Made by a program: the position numbers and the translations under genes. A stretch of DNA of 64,000 nt from Hyphomicrobiaceae bacterium. Lineage in GTDB: Bacteria; Pseudomonadota; Alphaproteobacteria; Rhizobiales; Hyphomicrobiaceae. The DNA lies in assembly GCA_021730785.1 (NCBI GenBank), contig JAKFWF010000065.1, positions 108,613-172,612 on the forward strand, read 5' to 3'. Positions 55,090 through 64,000 of this stretch are shown one piece after another (position 1 is the first letter of the stretch; the number at the start of each line of letters is the position of its first letter). Below the pieces are notes generated by a model. That model was not told the DNA's origin and made no database searches. It worked only from the letters and a program-made list of their open reading frames with translations.

Positions 55090-55988
55090 TTGCGCAACGC
55101 ATAGACCTTGAACAGGTGATCTTGCACGATCTGTTCGACATCGGCGAACAGTGGACACATGGCTGCCTCGTAAGGCAGATGCCGGTTCGCAGTCACGAGG
55201 CAAAGTCCGCCCGGACGCAGCGCAACGGCTGCCCGCTGCAGGAACAGGCGGCCCAGTCCCTGGTCTTCTAAGCCGCCGTCGTGGAATGGCGGGTTCATGA
55301 CAACAAAGTCGAGGTTACTTGGAACAACGCCCGCCTTGCGGATGTCGGCCCACACGAACGCCGCCCGTGTGTCCTCGACATTGCGGCAGGCGGCTGCAAT
55401 CGCACGGCGGTCGATGTCGATCAGCGTCACGTGCCGGACATCGCGCTCGGCCATTGCGGCCCGCGCAAGAACGCCGATGCCGCAGCCAAGGTCTGCGCCG
55501 CGCCCCGACAGGGCCGGCAGGTGTTTGATCAACAGTGCGCTGGCGGGATCGATGCGATCCCAGCTGAAGACGCCGGGCTGGGACCATAGATCCAACCCCG
55601 GCGCCAGCTGCGGACGACCTGCACCGATCGCTTCGCCGAGCCCGACCGGCGATTCCGGCCGCCGCGCCGTGCAGATGCGGAAACGCTGCTTTGAGGTCTC
55701 CTCGACCACGCAGCCGAACGCGTCGAGTTCATCGCGCAATCGCGTGCCGCCTTGCTTCTTTTGAGCAAGCACGGTCAAGGGAGCGCCCACGCGCAATGCG
55801 CGCAGGCCGTGGGCCAGGGCATAACGGCGCTCCAGCGTGCCGCGTGGCGCGTGCATGACGAGGCCATGGAGCGTCCCGTCAGCCAACGCTTCGATCGCAG
55901 CGCTGCCCGGCATCAATGGCGACAGCTGTACCGCGCCAGGTGGCGGGCTCGCGAGATCGAGAGGCAGCTCACCGTAGACTGCCTGCAT
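55086..55988 (-). CDS. Class I SAM-dependent methyltransferase, RsmC-like
   Basis: 300 residues from the ATG at 55988. The first half is a degenerate methyltransferase fold. The second has ADLGCGIGVLARAAM (SAM motif I), VTLIDIDRRAIAAA and the catalytic NPPFHDGG (NPPF) motif of N2-guanine methyltransferases. Duplicated-domain architecture and NPPF match RsmC, which methylates G1207 of 16S rRNA. It is translationally coupled to the pseudouridine synthase, a second rRNA-modifying gene. Confidence 0.85.
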   Translation of the reverse strand: MQAVYGELPLDLASPPPGAVQLSPLMPGSAAIEALADGTLHGLVMHAPRGTLERRYALAHGLRALRVGAPLTVLAQKKQGGTRLRDELDAFGCVVEETSKQRFRICTARRPESPVGLGEAIGAGRPQLAPGLDLWSQPGVFSWDRIDPASALLIKHLPALSGRGADLGCGIGVLARAAMAERDVRHVTLIDIDRRAIAAACRNVEDTRAAFVWADIRKAGVVPSNLDFVVMNPPFHDGGLEDQGLGRLFLQRAAVALRPGGLCLVTANRHLPYEAAMCPLFADVEQIVQDHLFKVYALRK

Positions 55989-56003
55989 GCCGCATGGCCC
56001 CAC

Positions 56004-56885
56004 TCAGCGTTTCGCCGGATCAGCCGAACGGATGTCGACGACGCGCGGGTCACTGGCAGCGGCAGCGCGCGAGCTCTCGGCCTCCATCGTCTGCATCTGC
56101 TTCTGATAGCGCCGGTAGCTCCACGGGATCAGACCCAGATAGGCGAGCGTGATCACCATCATCGTCTCGTAGGAGTAGGTCGCGAGCAACGCGATCACGA
56201 GGGCGAGGCCGACCAGCATCGGCAGCGCCACATCCCAGCGAACCGGTCCGCCGAGGTTCTTGCCCGAAAACGTCGGAATGGTTGACACCAGCAGGAACGC
56301 CATGGCCAGCGTATAGGCCGCAACCACCACCGGCATGCCACGCACCCCGAACAGTCCAGCGCCCTCGACGTAGAGCGGCAGCAGCACGGTGATCGCCCCG
56401 GCCGGTGCCGGCATGCCGGTGAAGTAGCTGTTCTTCCACTTCGGCTTGTCTTCATCAAGCATCGAGTTGAAGCGCGCGAGCCGCAAACTCATGGCGGCAG
56501 CAAACACCATGACCGTGATCCAGCCCAGACTTTTCAGACTAGCCAGATCCTTGAAGCACCAGGAATATACGATGAGGGCAGGCGCCACGCCGAAATTGAC
56601 GAAGTCGGCGAGGCTGTCGAGTTCGGCACCGAAGCGCGACTGTGCCTTGAGCCAGCGCGCCGCCCGCCCGTCGACGGCATCGAGCAGGCCGGCCGCCACC
56701 ACAAACGCGAGCGCCAGTTCGAAGCGACCCTCGATCGCCATACGGATGGCGGTCAGCCCGGCGCATAAACTCAGCAGCGTGAAGAAGTTCGGTACCAGCA
56801 TGCGCATCGGGATCTGGCGCCGCCGAAACAGCCGCAGCCGGCGGCGGCGAACACCGAGTTCAGAGTGCGGCGGGTGCGGGTCCAT
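56004..56885 (-). CDS. pssA: Phosphatidylserine synthase (CDP-alcohol phosphotransferase type)
   Basis: 293 residues from the ATG at 56885. The basic N terminus is followed by seven or eight membrane segments, with the CDP-alcohol phosphotransferase motif DAVDGRAARWLKAQSRFGAELDSLADF (DGxxAR...G...D...D). This is a membrane-bound type II PssA making phosphatidylserine from CDP-diacylglycerol. It follows psd on the same strand, 87 bases apart, so the pair supplies phosphatidylethanolamine. Confidence 0.93.
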   Translation of the reverse strand: MDPHPPHSELGVRRRRLRLFRRRQIPMRMLVPNFFTLLSLCAGLTAIRMAIEGRFELALAFVVAAGLLDAVDGRAARWLKAQSRFGAELDSLADFVNFGVAPALIVYSWCFKDLASLKSLGWITVMVFAAAMSLRLARFNSMLDEDKPKWKNSYFTGMPAPAGAITVLLPLYVEGAGLFGVRGMPVVVAAYTLAMAFLLVSTIPTFSGKNLGGPVRWDVALPMLVGLALVIALLATYSYETMMVITLAYLGLIPWSYRRYQKQMQTMEAESSRAAAASDPRVVDIRSADPAKR

Positions 56886-56972
56886 GGGGTCCTGGATCGG
56901 GGTTGATGATTTGGGACTTGTTTGGACTCTTAACCGCAAAACCCTAATTCAAAAACCCCAGCCCCTCGCATC

Positions 56973-57686
56973 CTAACTGCGCCGCGCATCGCGCTCGGGC
57001 TCGTCCGAGTCCAGATCAGCCAGTACCGTCTCACCGCCCACCGCTGTCTGGCCGACGGCGACGAGCCCGCGCCGCCCCGGCGGCAGGTAGACATCGACCC
57101 GGCTGCCGAAACGGATCAGACCGAAGCGCTGGCCAACCCCGACGCTATCCCCCTCAGTGGCGAACGTCACGATACGGCGTGCGATCAGACCGGCGATCTG
57201 CACGACGGCAATCTCGATCCCCTTCGGCGTTTCGATCACGAGGTTGCGGCGCTCGTTCTCGCTGCTGGCCTTGTCGAGATCGGCATTCAGGAAGGCGCCC
57301 GGCACGTAGATCGAGCGCTTGATGCGCCCCGCCACCGGCGACCGGTTGATGTGCACGTCGAACACCGACAGGAAGATCGAGATCCGCACGCGCCGTTGTG
57401 GTCCCAGTCCGAGTTCGGCTGGCGGTACCACCTCGTCGATACCGCTGATGCGGCCGTCGGCGGGCGCGATGACGAGCCCGTCCCGCAACGGCGTCACACG
57501 GTCGGGATCGCGGAAGAAATAGGCGATGTAGAGGGCCAGAATCGTCAGCAGCCAGCCGAGCGGCGCCCATAGCAGCAGGAACAGAAGGGCTGCCGCCGCC
57601 ACCGGCAACAGGAACTTCAGCCCGTCGCGATGGACGGGCACCAGGAAGGTGCGGATCGAGTTCAGTAGGCTCAGGAAGGTCGACAC
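56973..57686 (-). CDS. psd: Phosphatidylserine decarboxylase proenzyme
   Basis: 237 residues from a GTG at 57686 with GGAG eight bases upstream. A membrane helix (about 24-55) is followed by APADGRISGIDEV and FLSVFDVHINRSPVAGRI, the short (type II) decarboxylase signatures. RFGSRVDVYLP supplies the Gly-Ser cleavage site that generates the pyruvoyl group. It converts phosphatidylserine to phosphatidylethanolamine and lies upstream of pssA. Confidence 0.94.
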   Translation of the reverse strand: MSTFLSLLNSIRTFLVPVHRDGLKFLLPVAAAALLFLLLWAPLGWLLTILALYIAYFFRDPDRVTPLRDGLVIAPADGRISGIDEVVPPAELGLGPQRRVRISIFLSVFDVHINRSPVAGRIKRSIYVPGAFLNADLDKASSENERRNLVIETPKGIEIAVVQIAGLIARRIVTFATEGDSVGVGQRFGLIRFGSRVDVYLPPGRRGLVAVGQTAVGGETVLADLDSDEPERDARRS

Positions 57687-57790
57687 GCGCGGGCTCCGGG
57701 AGGAAAAATCTCAATTGCTCCAGCTGTGTACACCGCGGTCGCGCCGCCTGTACACCGTGCCTGCCACGGGCCGCAATCAGTTGTTCTGGC

Positions 57791-59245
57791 TCACTCGATC
57801 GGCAGCGCGACGAACCGCGTGTCGCCCTTGGCGCCATCGATACGCAGCAGCACCTGCTTGCGGCCACTCTTGCGAACTTTCTCCACGGCCTTGCCCAGAT
57901 CATCGACCGATTCGATCTGCTCCTGCGCCGCCTCGACGATCACGTCGCCGGCCTTGATGTTCTTGTTGGCGGCCGGGCTCGCCGGGTCGATGTCGGTGAC
58001 GACGACGCCCTTGACCTTGGCATCGATGCCGAACTTCTGGCGCAACTCATCTGTCAGCGGCGTCAGCTTGAGGCCGATCAGCGCCTTCTCCGGCACCTTC
58101 TCGGGCGCTGATTTCTTGTCGGCCTCCTCTTCGACCAACCGGGCGACCAGCACCTTCAGCGATTTCTTCTGACCCTTGCGCAGCAGCTCCACGTCGACGG
58201 TGCGGCCGATCGGCGTCTGCGCCACGATCCGTGGCAGGCCACGCACCGTCGATACGTCCTTGCCGTCGAACTTGAGGATCACGTCGCCAGCTTCGATTCC
58301 GGCCTTGGCGGCTGGCCCGTCGGCGGTGACGCTGGAGACCAGGGCGCCGGTGTTCTCCTTGACGCCGAGCGTCTCGGCGATGTCGTCGGTGATCGACTGG
58401 ATCTTCACGCCGAGCCAGCCCCGGCGCGTCTCGCCGAACTGTTTCAATTGGTCGATGACCGACGTGGCCGAGTCGGAGGGTACCGCGAAGCCGATGCCGA
58501 TCGAACCGCCGGACGGTGATATGATCGCCGTGTTCACGCCGATCACCTCGCCCTCCATGTTGAACAGCGGCCCGCCGGAGTTGCCTTTGTTGATCGACGC
58601 GTCGGTCTGGATGTAATCGTCGTAGGGTCCCGACTGGATGTCGCGCTGCTTGGCCGACACAACGCCGACGGTCACGGAACCGCCGAGGCCGAACGGGTTG
58701 CCGATCGCCATCACCCAGTCGCCGACCCGCATCGTCGTCGACGAGCCGAACTTGACCGCCGACAGCGGCTTCTTCGGCGTCACCTTCAGCAAGGCGAGGT
58801 CGGTCTTGGTGTCGCGGCCGAGCACCTTGTCGACCTTCAGTTTCGACCCATCGTTGAAGTTCAGAATGATCTCGTCGGCGCCTTCGATCACGTGATTGTT
58901 AGTGACGACGAGGCCTTCCTTGCCGTCGATCACGAAGCCCGAGCCGAGCGAGGACACCTTGCGATCGCCTTGCGGCCGGCCACCTTTCTTGCTGAAAAAG
59001 TCTTCGAACAGGTCTTCGAACGGCGAGCCCTTCGGCACCTTCGGCAGCGGCACGCCCTGGGGCCCCTTGACGGTCTGGCTGGTCGAAATATTGACAACCG
59101 CATCGATCAGCTTTTCCGCAATCGGTGCAACGCTCTGCGGGCCGCGCTGCGCCAATGCCGGCGGCGCACTCAGCACGAACGCCATGATCGCGCTTGCCCC
59201 CAGCAGAGCAACGCCTTTGAAAGGCGAACCGGTCATGCGGAACAT
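57791..59245 (-). CDS. degP: DegP/HtrA-type periplasmic serine protease (Do family)
   Basis: 484 residues. A signal peptide (to about residue 32, PPALAQ) precedes a trypsin-like domain with the triad in VVTNNHVIEGA (His), RDTKTDLALLK (Asp) and INKGNSGGPLF (Ser). Two PDZ domains follow (about 285-375 and 395-480). It degrades or refolds misfolded envelope proteins. In this lineage it follows hflK-hflC-DUF2065 on the same strand, as here. Confidence 0.94.
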   Translation of the reverse strand: MFRMTGSPFKGVALLGASAIMAFVLSAPPALAQRGPQSVAPIAEKLIDAVVNISTSQTVKGPQGVPLPKVPKGSPFEDLFEDFFSKKGGRPQGDRKVSSLGSGFVIDGKEGLVVTNNHVIEGADEIILNFNDGSKLKVDKVLGRDTKTDLALLKVTPKKPLSAVKFGSSTTMRVGDWVMAIGNPFGLGGSVTVGVVSAKQRDIQSGPYDDYIQTDASINKGNSGGPLFNMEGEVIGVNTAIISPSGGSIGIGFAVPSDSATSVIDQLKQFGETRRGWLGVKIQSITDDIAETLGVKENTGALVSSVTADGPAAKAGIEAGDVILKFDGKDVSTVRGLPRIVAQTPIGRTVDVELLRKGQKKSLKVLVARLVEEEADKKSAPEKVPEKALIGLKLTPLTDELRQKFGIDAKVKGVVVTDIDPASPAANKNIKAGDVIVEAAQEQIESVDDLGKAVEKVRKSGRKQVLLRIDGAKGDTRFVALPIE

Positions 59246-59349
59246 TGAGGGCGAACTCCCGATGTGGTCGTGGTGGTGCAGCTGCCGGCGGCCGGGCCGG
59301 CCCGCTATCCAAATGCGGCAAGCGTGCCCCTGTCAACCCGCGCGCGACA

Positions 59350-59535
59350 TCAGCCGCGCACGAGCCAGACCAGCACGAAACCCAGCGCCACGGCGAGCAC
59401 TCCGCCCCGCCGCAGCATCGCCTCGGGCAGGCTGCCGGCTGCCGCCAGCATCCGCAGGGCGGTCGCCGGCGACAGGGCCCAGATCAGACCCTCGATGACG
59501 AGAACCAGACCCGCGGCCACAATGAGGTCGCCCAT
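59350..59535 (-). CDS. DUF2065-family small membrane protein
   Basis: 61 residues from the ATG at 59535. Two hydrophobic helices (LIVAAGLVLVIEGLIWALSP and GGVLAVALGFVLVWLVRG) form a hairpin. This is DUF2065, usually between hflC and degP or near them. It starts 10 bases after the hflC stop. Its function is unknown, with a possible accessory role to HflKC. Confidence 0.85.
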   Translation of the reverse strand: MGDLIVAAGLVLVIEGLIWALSPATALRMLAAAGSLPEAMLRRGGVLAVALGFVLVWLVRG

Positions 59536-59545
59536 CGGCCGACCA

Positions 59546-60433
59546 TCACTGCTTTTTTGGCGTGAGTGCGCCGGTCGGACTAGTGAAGTAGCGCAAGAAC
59601 TCGCTGTCCGGCGACAGCAACATGCGGGTTTCGCCCGGCTTGATAGCGACTTCGTAAGCCTGCATGGAGCGATAGAACAGGAAGAACTCCGGGTCACGCC
59701 CGAACGCTTCGTTGAACACGCGGTTGCGCTCGGCATCGCCTTCGCCGCGCAGCTGTTCCGACTTCTTGACGGCCTCCGCCTTGATGATCGTCACGTCACG
59801 GTTGGCATTGGCTTCGATGCGGTTCTTCTCGGCACCACCCTGGGCGCGCAGCTCGGTCGCCTCGCGTAAACGGTCGGCCTTCATGCGGTTGAACACGCTT
59901 TCCAGGTTTTCCTTAGGCAGGTCGGCGCGCTTGATGCGCACGTCGACGACTTCGACCCCGTAGTCCTTGCCTTCGCGGTTGACCTGGCCAGCGATGTCCT
60001 TCATCAGGACTTCGCGCCGGTCACGGACGACGTCGGCGAGGGTAGCGTTGCCCAGAACGCGGCGGATGGCCGATTCAATCAACGGCCCCAACACCGCAGC
60101 TACCCGGCGCTCGTCGCGCACGTTCTGATAAAATAACAACGGATCGACGATCTTGTAGCGCGCGAAGGCATCGACAATCAGCCGCTTCTGGTCGGACGCC
60201 GTCACTTCCTGCTCGGTCGTCGTCAGGTCGAGAATGCGCTTGTCGAACTTGTCGACGGTGTCGACCACCGGCACCTTCCAATTGAGACCAGGCACGCGGA
60301 TCACTTGCTTTGGCTCACCAAAGCGCAAGACGAGCGCCTGCTCGTTTTGATGGACGATGAACGCCGAACCATAAACCGCGGCGGCAGCAACGCCGAGTAG
60401 AACCACCAGGGTCGCGAGAAATGCTCTGATCAT
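59546..60433 (-). CDS. hflC: FtsH modulator subunit HflC
   Basis: 295 residues. An N-terminal membrane helix (about 4-26) precedes the SPFH/band-7 domain: NEQALVLRFGEPKQVIRVPGLNWK, ASDQKRLIVDAFARYKI and the coiled-coil region with ELRAQGGAEKNRIEANANRD. It forms the HflKC complex that surrounds the FtsH protease in the inner membrane. The start overlaps the hflK stop by four bases. Confidence 0.95.
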   Translation of the reverse strand: MIRAFLATLVVLLGVAAAAVYGSAFIVHQNEQALVLRFGEPKQVIRVPGLNWKVPVVDTVDKFDKRILDLTTTEQEVTASDQKRLIVDAFARYKIVDPLLFYQNVRDERRVAAVLGPLIESAIRRVLGNATLADVVRDRREVLMKDIAGQVNREGKDYGVEVVDVRIKRADLPKENLESVFNRMKADRLREATELRAQGGAEKNRIEANANRDVTIIKAEAVKKSEQLRGEGDAERNRVFNEAFGRDPEFFLFYRSMQAYEVAIKPGETRMLLSPDSEFLRYFTSPTGALTPKKQ

Positions 60434-61575
60434 TGGGCGGCTCCAGGCTTGCGGACAGGCCGCTGCAGCTGATCGAGCGGCAGGAAGGGCACGACGCCCT
60501 GGCCGCCGCTGCGGTTGTCGAGAATGATCTTTTCCGAGCCGTTGAGCACCCGCTCCTGCATCTCGAGGAACATGCGTTGCCGCGTGATGTCGGGTGCCTT
60601 CTTGTACTCTTCATAGATCTTCAAGAAGCGGCTGGCCTGGCCGGTGGCCTCGGCCACGGTCTGGTCACGATAGCCCTGCGCCTCGGCCTGGATGCGATCG
60701 GCCTCGCCCTTGGCCTCGGGCAGCACGCGATCAGCGTAGGTTTGCGCCTGCTTCTGCAATGTATCACGTTCGTTGCGGGCAGCCTGCACGCTGCGGAACT
60801 CGGCGATCACTGCGGGTGGCGGATCCACCTCGCGCAGCTGGATCTGGTCGATGCGGATGCCAGCGCCATAGCTGTCGAGAATGGTCTGCATCAGTTTCTG
60901 CACAGCGCTCTCGGTCTTCTGCCGGCCTTCGGTCAGCAGGGACTGAAGCAGGGATTGCCCGACCACCTCGCGCATGGCGCTTTCGGCCACCTCGCGCACG
61001 GTATTTTGCGGGTTTTGGATGTTGAACAGGTAGTCCTGCACCTTGTCGGTGCGGATGCGCCAGTACACCACGAAGCTCAGATCGACGATGTTCTCGTCGC
61101 TGGTCAGCATCAAACTGTTATCGGCCGACGACAGCGAACCGCGCGTGGTTGCACCCGACGCCGTGCGCTTGCCGACGTCGATCGTATTCTGCGAAGTCAC
61201 GCTCGGCAGGAATACTTCCTCAACCGGGTACGGCCATTTGAAATGCAATCCCGGTCCCTGCTGGCGCACCGGCTTGCCGAATTGAGCGACCACGCCCAAC
61301 TGGTCCGGGTTGACGCGGAACGTGAAGGCGTAGAACCCGACCAGCGCGGCAGCCACCGCTGCTGCAAGCAACAACATCGGTCCTGGCACGCCTGAGCCCT
61401 GCTGGAATTGCTTGAACTTGTCCTGGCCGCGCTTGAGGATCGCCTCGAGGTCGGGCTGCTGGTTGTTGCCACCGCCTTGGCCGCCGCCGCCCCAGGGGCC
61501 ACCGCCGCCCCTGTTATCGCCGCCGCCGCCGCTCTTCCAGCCGCCGCCACCGCCGTTCTGGTTGTTCCAAGGCAT
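60430..61575 (-). CDS. hflK: FtsH modulator subunit HflK
   Basis: 381 residues. A long Gly/Asn-rich N terminus (about 1-42) is followed by a membrane helix (about 66-85) and the SPFH domain with VNPDQLGVVAQFGKPVRQQGPGLHFKWPYPVE, NLMLTSDENIVDLSF-like NSLMLTSDENIVDLS and a coiled-coil. It pairs with HflC. The Gly-rich repeats (GGGGGW, GGGGPWGGGG) are typical of alphaproteobacterial HflK. GAAGAGA lies near the start. Confidence 0.95.
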   Translation of the reverse strand: MPWNNQNGGGGGWKSGGGGDNRGGGGPWGGGGQGGGNNQQPDLEAILKRGQDKFKQFQQGSGVPGPMLLLAAAVAAALVGFYAFTFRVNPDQLGVVAQFGKPVRQQGPGLHFKWPYPVEEVFLPSVTSQNTIDVGKRTASGATTRGSLSSADNSLMLTSDENIVDLSFVVYWRIRTDKVQDYLFNIQNPQNTVREVAESAMREVVGQSLLQSLLTEGRQKTESAVQKLMQTILDSYGAGIRIDQIQLREVDPPPAVIAEFRSVQAARNERDTLQKQAQTYADRVLPEAKGEADRIQAEAQGYRDQTVAEATGQASRFLKIYEEYKKAPDITRQRMFLEMQERVLNGSEKIILDNRSGGQGVVPFLPLDQLQRPVRKPGAAQ

Positions 61576-61799
61576 TCTCTTCGCAGCCTTTCATTCAAGG
61601 GAATCGTTAGGGGGTCGAGGCAGACCGTGTCCAAAATGGTTCGCCCGCCGCTTGCAACCTCACGGGCCAGCAGCAACATGAGCACAGGAGCGGGCAGGTC
61701 CCCAGATTAGGACACACTTCGATCGCGCGGTCACGCTTATAGGGCACGCCTCACAGTGGTGCAAACGTGCTTCTGTAAGTGGTGCGGCTATTCGCGGGT

Positions 61800-62300
61800 T
61801 CAAGTCGATTGCCGCTCCAGGATCATGAGCGTGCAGGTAAAATCGTCGCGCGTTGCCCGCGGGATCGGCGTCGACGACACTACGCGCCAGCCCGTGGCAG
61901 GAAGGTGAAAATAGGCATCGCCGTCAGGTTGCGCATGCACGCGCGTCAGATAGATCCGTGATGTGAGCGGCATGGCTAGTCGATAAATTTCAGCACCACC
62001 GATCACCATGACCTCGCCGGTGGTGCCGGCGTCGGATGTCGCGAGTGCAAGTGCTGCGGGGAAATCTGCCACCACGCTCGCGTCGTTGGCAGCAAATGCA
62101 GCATCGCGACTGACGACGATGTTCAGGCGACCGTCCAGCGCCTTACCGATCGATTGATAAGTCTTGCGGCCCATGATCACGGGCTTGCCGAGGGTGAGGC
62201 TGCGAAAGGTCTTGAGGTCGGAGGGGATGCGCCACGGCATCTGACCCTGGCGGCCGATCACACCGTTTTCCGCGGCTGCGACGATGAGCGAGAGGGTCAA
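61800..62300 (-). CDS. folA: Dihydrofolate reductase
   Basis: 166 residues if begun at a TTG (62300): MTLSLIVAAAENGVIGRQGQ matches the family start, and no ATG or GTG is in a better place. MPWRIPSDLKTFRSLTLGKPVIMGRKTYQSIG and VMVIGGAEIYRLAMP are the NADPH- and folate-site segments. It reduces dihydrofolate produced by ThyA. It lies 28 bases after a lipoprotein gene and upstream of hflK, in the usual thyA-folA-hflKC neighbourhood. The TTG start is a prediction. Confidence 0.9.
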   Translation of the reverse strand: MTLSLIVAAAENGVIGRQGQMPWRIPSDLKTFRSLTLGKPVIMGRKTYQSIGKALDGRLNIVVSRDAAFAANDASVVADFPAALALATSDAGTTGEVMVIGGAEIYRLAMPLTSRIYLTRVHAQPDGDAYFHLPATGWRVVSSTPIPRATRDDFTCTLMILERQST

Positions 62301-62328
62301 GCAGGCGTCCCATGTGGCCCTTGCCGCC

Positions 62329-62742
62329 CTATGCGGTTCGGGGTTTGCAACCTTGGATTGGCACCAGCGCGAACTGATTCTCGGCATTGTACTTGTTCAA
62401 TGCGCCGCTCGCCGCGTCCACACCAAGACCGATAATGCCACCCGCGATCAGATTGCCGGCCGCCATCGTTTCGGTGTTGGACGAGATGATGCCCGTTCCA
62501 TCCTGATAGCACTCCTTCTTGCAAACGACTGCAATACTCTCGTGGCTCTTGTCGAGCACGATCGTGGCGGGCGTCGACACCACCTTGCTGCCGATGGCCG
62601 CTGACTTAAGAGTGCACTGGGCACCGGTGACGCCGGGCGTGTTGATGGCCACTGATTGCGTCGTGCCCTTGACGATCGTCGCACATCCGCCGAGCAACCA
62701 CGCGAGCGAAACAATGGCTGCCGCTGCCGAATGACGCCACAT
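62329..62742 (-). CDS. Small lipoprotein of unknown function
   Basis: 137 residues. The signal ends in the lipobox LLGGC (Cys near 20). VKGTTQSVAINTPGVTGAQCTL and KVVSTPATIVLDKSHESIAVVC resemble the PEGA-like outer-membrane lipoproteins that are widespread and uncharacterised. NLIAGGIIGLGVDAASGALNKY near the end is a hydrophobic stretch. It is inserted between thyA and folA, which are normally adjacent. Confidence 0.78.
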   Translation of the reverse strand: MWRHSAAAAIVSLAWLLGGCATIVKGTTQSVAINTPGVTGAQCTLKSAAIGSKVVSTPATIVLDKSHESIAVVCKKECYQDGTGIISSNTETMAAGNLIAGGIIGLGVDAASGALNKYNAENQFALVPIQGCKPRTA

Positions 62743-62867
62743 AGACCCGCTCCGCGACCGATCTCCACACCTAAGTAATATCGTGCCGACGACGGACGGC
62801 GTCCAGCACTGCGGTCACGATCAGCGCAGACTCCCATACAAATGCCATCGACACTGCGTCCCGCTTG

Positions 62868-63662
62868 CTACACCGCGACGGGCGCCGCGATGTGCGGGTG
62901 CGGTGCGTACCCCGACAACGTGAAGTCCTCGAACTTGAAGTCGAAGATCGATGTCACGGCCGGGTTGAGCTGCATTTGCGGCAAGGGCCGCGGCGTGCGC
63001 GCCAGCTGGATTTCGACCTGCTGCAGATGGTTCACATAGAGGTGTGCATCACCGAACGTGTGCACGAAATCGCCGGGCTTCAAGCCGGTCACCTGCGCCA
63101 TCATCAACGTCAGCAGGGCGTAACTCGCGATGTTGAACGGCACGCCGAGGAAGATGTCGGCGGAACGCTGGTACAGCTGGCAGGAGAGGCGGCCGTCCGA
63201 CACATAGAACTGGAACAGGCAGTGGCACGGCGCCAGCGCCATCGCCGGCAGGTCGGCGGGGTTCCAGGCCGACACGATGAGCCGGCGGCTATCCGGATTG
63301 GTCTTGATCTGCTGCACCACATCACTGATCTGGTCGATGACGCCGCCGTCGGGCGCGGCCCAGCTGCGCCACTGGTGGCCGTAGACCGGCCCGAGGTTGC
63401 CGTCCCGGTCGGCCCACTCGTCCCAGATGCGCACGCCGTTGGCTTTCAGATAGGCGATGTTGGTGTCGCCCTTGAGGAACCACAGCAGCTCATGAATGAT
63501 CGACTTCATGTGCAGCTTCTTGGTGGTGACCAGCGGAAAGCCGTCGGCGAGGTCAAAGCGCATCTGGTGGCCGAACACGGACAGCGTGCCGGTGCCGGTG
63601 CGGTCCGACTTGCGCGTGCCGTTGTCGCGCACATGGCGCATGAGATCGAGATAAGGTTGCAT
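62868..63662 (-). CDS. thyA: Thymidylate synthase
   Basis: 264 residues from the ATG at 63662, the same length as E. coli ThyA; a GTG at 63668 is less likely. [45 protein letters not shown] and [12 protein letters not shown] (catalytic Cys), with the [18 protein letters not shown] dUMP site, leave no doubt. It makes dTMP from dUMP using methylene-tetrahydrofolate. It is the first gene of the minus-strand folate and envelope unit. Confidence 0.98.
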   Translation of the reverse strand: MQPYLDLMRHVRDNGTRKSDRTGTGTLSVFGHQMRFDLADGFPLVTTKKLHMKSIIHELLWFLKGDTNIAYLKANGVRIWDEWADRDGNLGPVYGHQWRSWAAPDGGVIDQISDVVQQIKTNPDSRRLIVSAWNPADLPAMALAPCHCLFQFYVSDGRLSCQLYQRSADIFLGVPFNIASYALLTLMMAQVTGLKPGDFVHTFGDAHLYVNHLQQVEIQLARTPRPLPQMQLNPAVTSIFDFKFEDFTLSGYAPHPHIAAPVAV

Positions 63663-63719
63663 GATCACCAGTACTAGCCTGATTCCGACGGCGCGCCCAG
63701 CCGGCCGCTACCGGCAGGG

Positions 63720-64000
63720 CTATCGCACTTCGGTTCGTTTGAACTGGGCCAGCAGTTCGAGCAGGTAGCTGTTGTTCCAGCCGGCCCGCTTGAGTTTGCC
63801 GCGCATGGAGCCTTTCGAGGGCTCTAGCTTGGCGACGTTGAGGGCGAGATGGCGCAGCATGGCGAGGTTCTCGGGGCCGTGGTCAAGTCGATTGCGCAAC
63901 TGGTCCTCGTTCATCGTGACGTCGAGAACCCAGTGCAGGCTATTTTCGACGGCCCAATGGCTGCGGACGATGGTGTTGAACCGCGCGGCCGGGAATGCAG
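63720..64000 (-). mobile_element. ISAs1-family transposase, C-terminal end (cut by window edge)
   Basis: The frame is open from the window edge to the stop at 63720-63722, about 93 codons. SHWAVENSLHWVLDVTMNED is the conserved C-terminal block of ISAs1 transposases (DDE type, also called H-repeat-associated proteins), followed by NLAMLRHLALNVAKLE and the KRAGWNNSYLLELL tail. The catalytic domain lies outside. It is read as intact here, with no frameshift, and ends 58 bases from thyA. The right inverted repeat was not identified. Confidence 0.87.

Overview
The window is GC-rich chromosomal DNA. Its gene content and gene orders point to an alphaproteobacterium, most likely of the order Hyphomicrobiales (Rhizobiales). 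The strongest markers are divK-pleD with a divergent DUF3572 gene, rplM-rpsI downstream of a hotdog thioesterase, hflK-hflC-DUF2065-degP behind thyA and folA, a DUF1214/DUF1254 pair coupled to a class A penicillin-binding protein, and a HerA-like ATPase. Genes are densely packed on both strands, with many 4-base ATGA overlaps. No rRNA, convincing tRNA, CRISPR array or prophage was seen. The only mobile DNA is the 3' end of an ISAs1-type transposase at the right edge.

Left part (1-22 kb): a truncated fadE with a palindromic operator over its promoter; the PBP1A-DUF1214-DUF1254 operon; a YcgN-like cysteine-cluster protein; a split YraQ/ArsP-type permease; a DcaP-like porin with a clear terminator; an N-acyl-D-amino acid deacylase-like amidohydrolase; an L,D-transpeptidase; a three-gene unit (membrane protein, winged-helix regulator, stand-alone cis-prenyltransferase) bearing two identical 16-bp operator-like sites; an RraA-like aldolase; a 121-bp tandem repeat built on a REP-like palindrome; a TauE-type exporter; and an exported class II aldolase-like protein.

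Middle (22-43 kb): argD-argF, preceded by what looks like a complete arginine attenuator. It has a sigma70-type promoter, a nearly leaderless 20-codon leader peptide with seven Arg codons, a segment able to form an antiterminator, and a Rho-independent terminator. This is the most interesting feature of the window. Next come ubiH-like and lpxL-like genes, a CoA-ester lyase, hspQ, a cluster of four hairpins, a fused TRAP permease, a metallo-beta-lactamase-fold protein, a two-subunit ThDP decarboxylase, a degenerate HsdR-N-like protein, leuB, an acyl-CoA-related cluster (two MaoC, VOC, enoyl-CoA hydratase), rplM-rpsI, terC, a Nudix gene and rpmG (55 codons).

Right part (43-64 kb): cell-cycle and signalling genes (pleD, divK, an orphan histidine kinase), a ROK kinase, a HAD phosphatase, a nitronate monooxygenase-like enzyme, a GlcG/HbpS-like protein, herA, manC, a Uma2-family gene, two rRNA-modification genes, pssA-psd for phosphatidylethanolamine, the envelope protease unit (degP, DUF2065, hflC, hflK), folA, a lipoprotein, thyA and the transposase end.

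Functions are assigned from recognised motifs and family memory. No database search was possible, so regulatory calls are sequence-based predictions.
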